DNA of 64,000 bases from Dysosmobacter welbionis (lineage in GTDB: Bacteria > Bacillota > Clostridia > Oscillospirales > Oscillospiraceae): NCBI RefSeq assembly GCF_005121165.3, contig NZ_CP034413.3, positions 2,418,001 to 2,482,000 of the forward strand, given 5' to 3'. Both the position numbers and the translations under genes were made by a program. The notes under the pieces were generated by a model. It made no database searches and was not told the origin of the DNA. It was given only the letters and a program-made list of their open reading frames with translations. Positions within the stretch are counted from its first letter, which is position 1, and every line of letters begins with the position of its first letter. Of this stretch, positions 63,581 through 64,000 are shown piece by piece.

Positions 63581-64000
63581 ATGCAAGAGCTTGCAAAGCA
63601 GTTCCACATTGCCTGTGCTCAGGGGGATATCGGCCGCTACTGCATCCTGCCCGGTGACCCGGGCCGGGTCCCGGCCATCGCCGCCCTGTTTGACGACGCC
63701 AAGCAGATCGCGTATAACCGGGAGTTCAACGTCTGGACCGGCACCCTGCTGGGGGAGAAGGTCACCGCCTGCTCCACCGGCATCGGCGGTCCCTCCGCTT
63801 CCATCGCTATGGAGGAGCTCCACAAATGCGGTGCCGACACGTTCATCCGCACCGGCACCTGCGGCGGTATCGATCTGAACGTCCAGTCCGGCGACGTGGT
63901 GGTAGCCACCGGCGCCATCCGGTATGAGCACACCAGCCGGGAGTACGCCCCCATTGAGTTCCCGGCGGTGGCGGACTTCCAGGTGACAAACGCCCTGGTG
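63581..64000 (+). CDS. udp: Nucleoside phosphorylase, uridine phosphorylase-like (partial)
   Basis: The first 140 residues begin [20 protein letters not shown] and show [20 protein letters not shown] (phosphate binding), [20 protein letters not shown] and [20 protein letters not shown]. These mark the PNP/UDP family; the spacing fits uridine phosphorylase best. ATG 63581 follows AGGTGA. The gene continues beyond the window. Confidence 0.85.
   Translation, partial: MQELAKQFHIACAQGDIGRYCILPGDPGRVPAIAALFDDAKQIAYNREFNVWTGTLLGEKVTACSTGIGGPSASIAMEELHKCGADTFIRTGTCGGIDLNVQSGDVVVATGAIRYEHTSREYAPIEFPAVADFQVTNALV

Overview
The window joins two kinds of DNA. Positions 1 to about 33,060 are the right-hand part of an integrative and conjugative element (ICE) of the Tn1549 / Clostridioides difficile CTn type. 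Nearly all its genes lie on the minus strand and it looks AT-richer than the other half. Positions about 33,100 to 64,000 are GC-rich chromosome with strong codon bias. Sporulation genes (spoIID-like, bofA), MutS2, Era-YqzL-RecO, DUF1540 and an M-box riboswitch point to a spore-forming Clostridia, most likely a GC-rich member of the Oscillospirales (Flavonifractor/Lawsonibacter-like). That placement is inferred from gene content.

ICE, read in transcription order from 32.7 kb leftwards: ParA and ParB; small proteins; a replication-initiator-like protein; two DUF5720-like paralogs; PcfB; the VirD4 coupling ATPase; Maff2, split by a complete group II intron; VirB6/TrbL; PrgI; the VirB4 ATPase; a CHAP-type wall hydrolase; DUF4315; DUF4366; topoisomerase III; a CHC2 primase fused in frame to an LtrC-like protein; YodL/DUF4316; TTRAP; and a giant methylase/SNF2 helicase gene. 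The helicase gene carries TnpV in another frame, a one-base frameshift, and a second group II intron inserted just before its helicase motif VI. The relaxase and recombinase would lie left of the window.

Chromosome: rplM-rpsI with promoter and leader; DUF2508-bofA diverging from tadA; a membrane protein; spoIID-like; a two-component system with an HtrA protease; half-size TauE proteins; DUF1540 and a second Cys-rich peptide; mgtE under an M-box riboswitch; radC; uvrB with a LexA-like box; YjbR; YbaK; an XRE regulator with a perfect operator palindrome; uvrA; TauE; era, two flavodoxin-like proteins, yqzL, recO, mutS2, a GNAT and a partial nucleoside phosphorylase.

The most unusual feature is a family of short elements built from four consecutive hairpins. 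They sit at the ends of genes and are flanked by direct duplications of the gene terminus: 86 bp at the response regulator 3' end, about 47 bp at the uvrB 5' end, and about 50 bp in three copies at the uvrB 3' end. A related situation at the uvrA 3' end has a diverged 80-bp duplication. Stems differ in sequence between copies but keep pairing, so the structure seems conserved. Three genes also carry a one-base loss in a G run (uvrA, uvrB C-terminus, a TauE half). These may be real or assembly errors.
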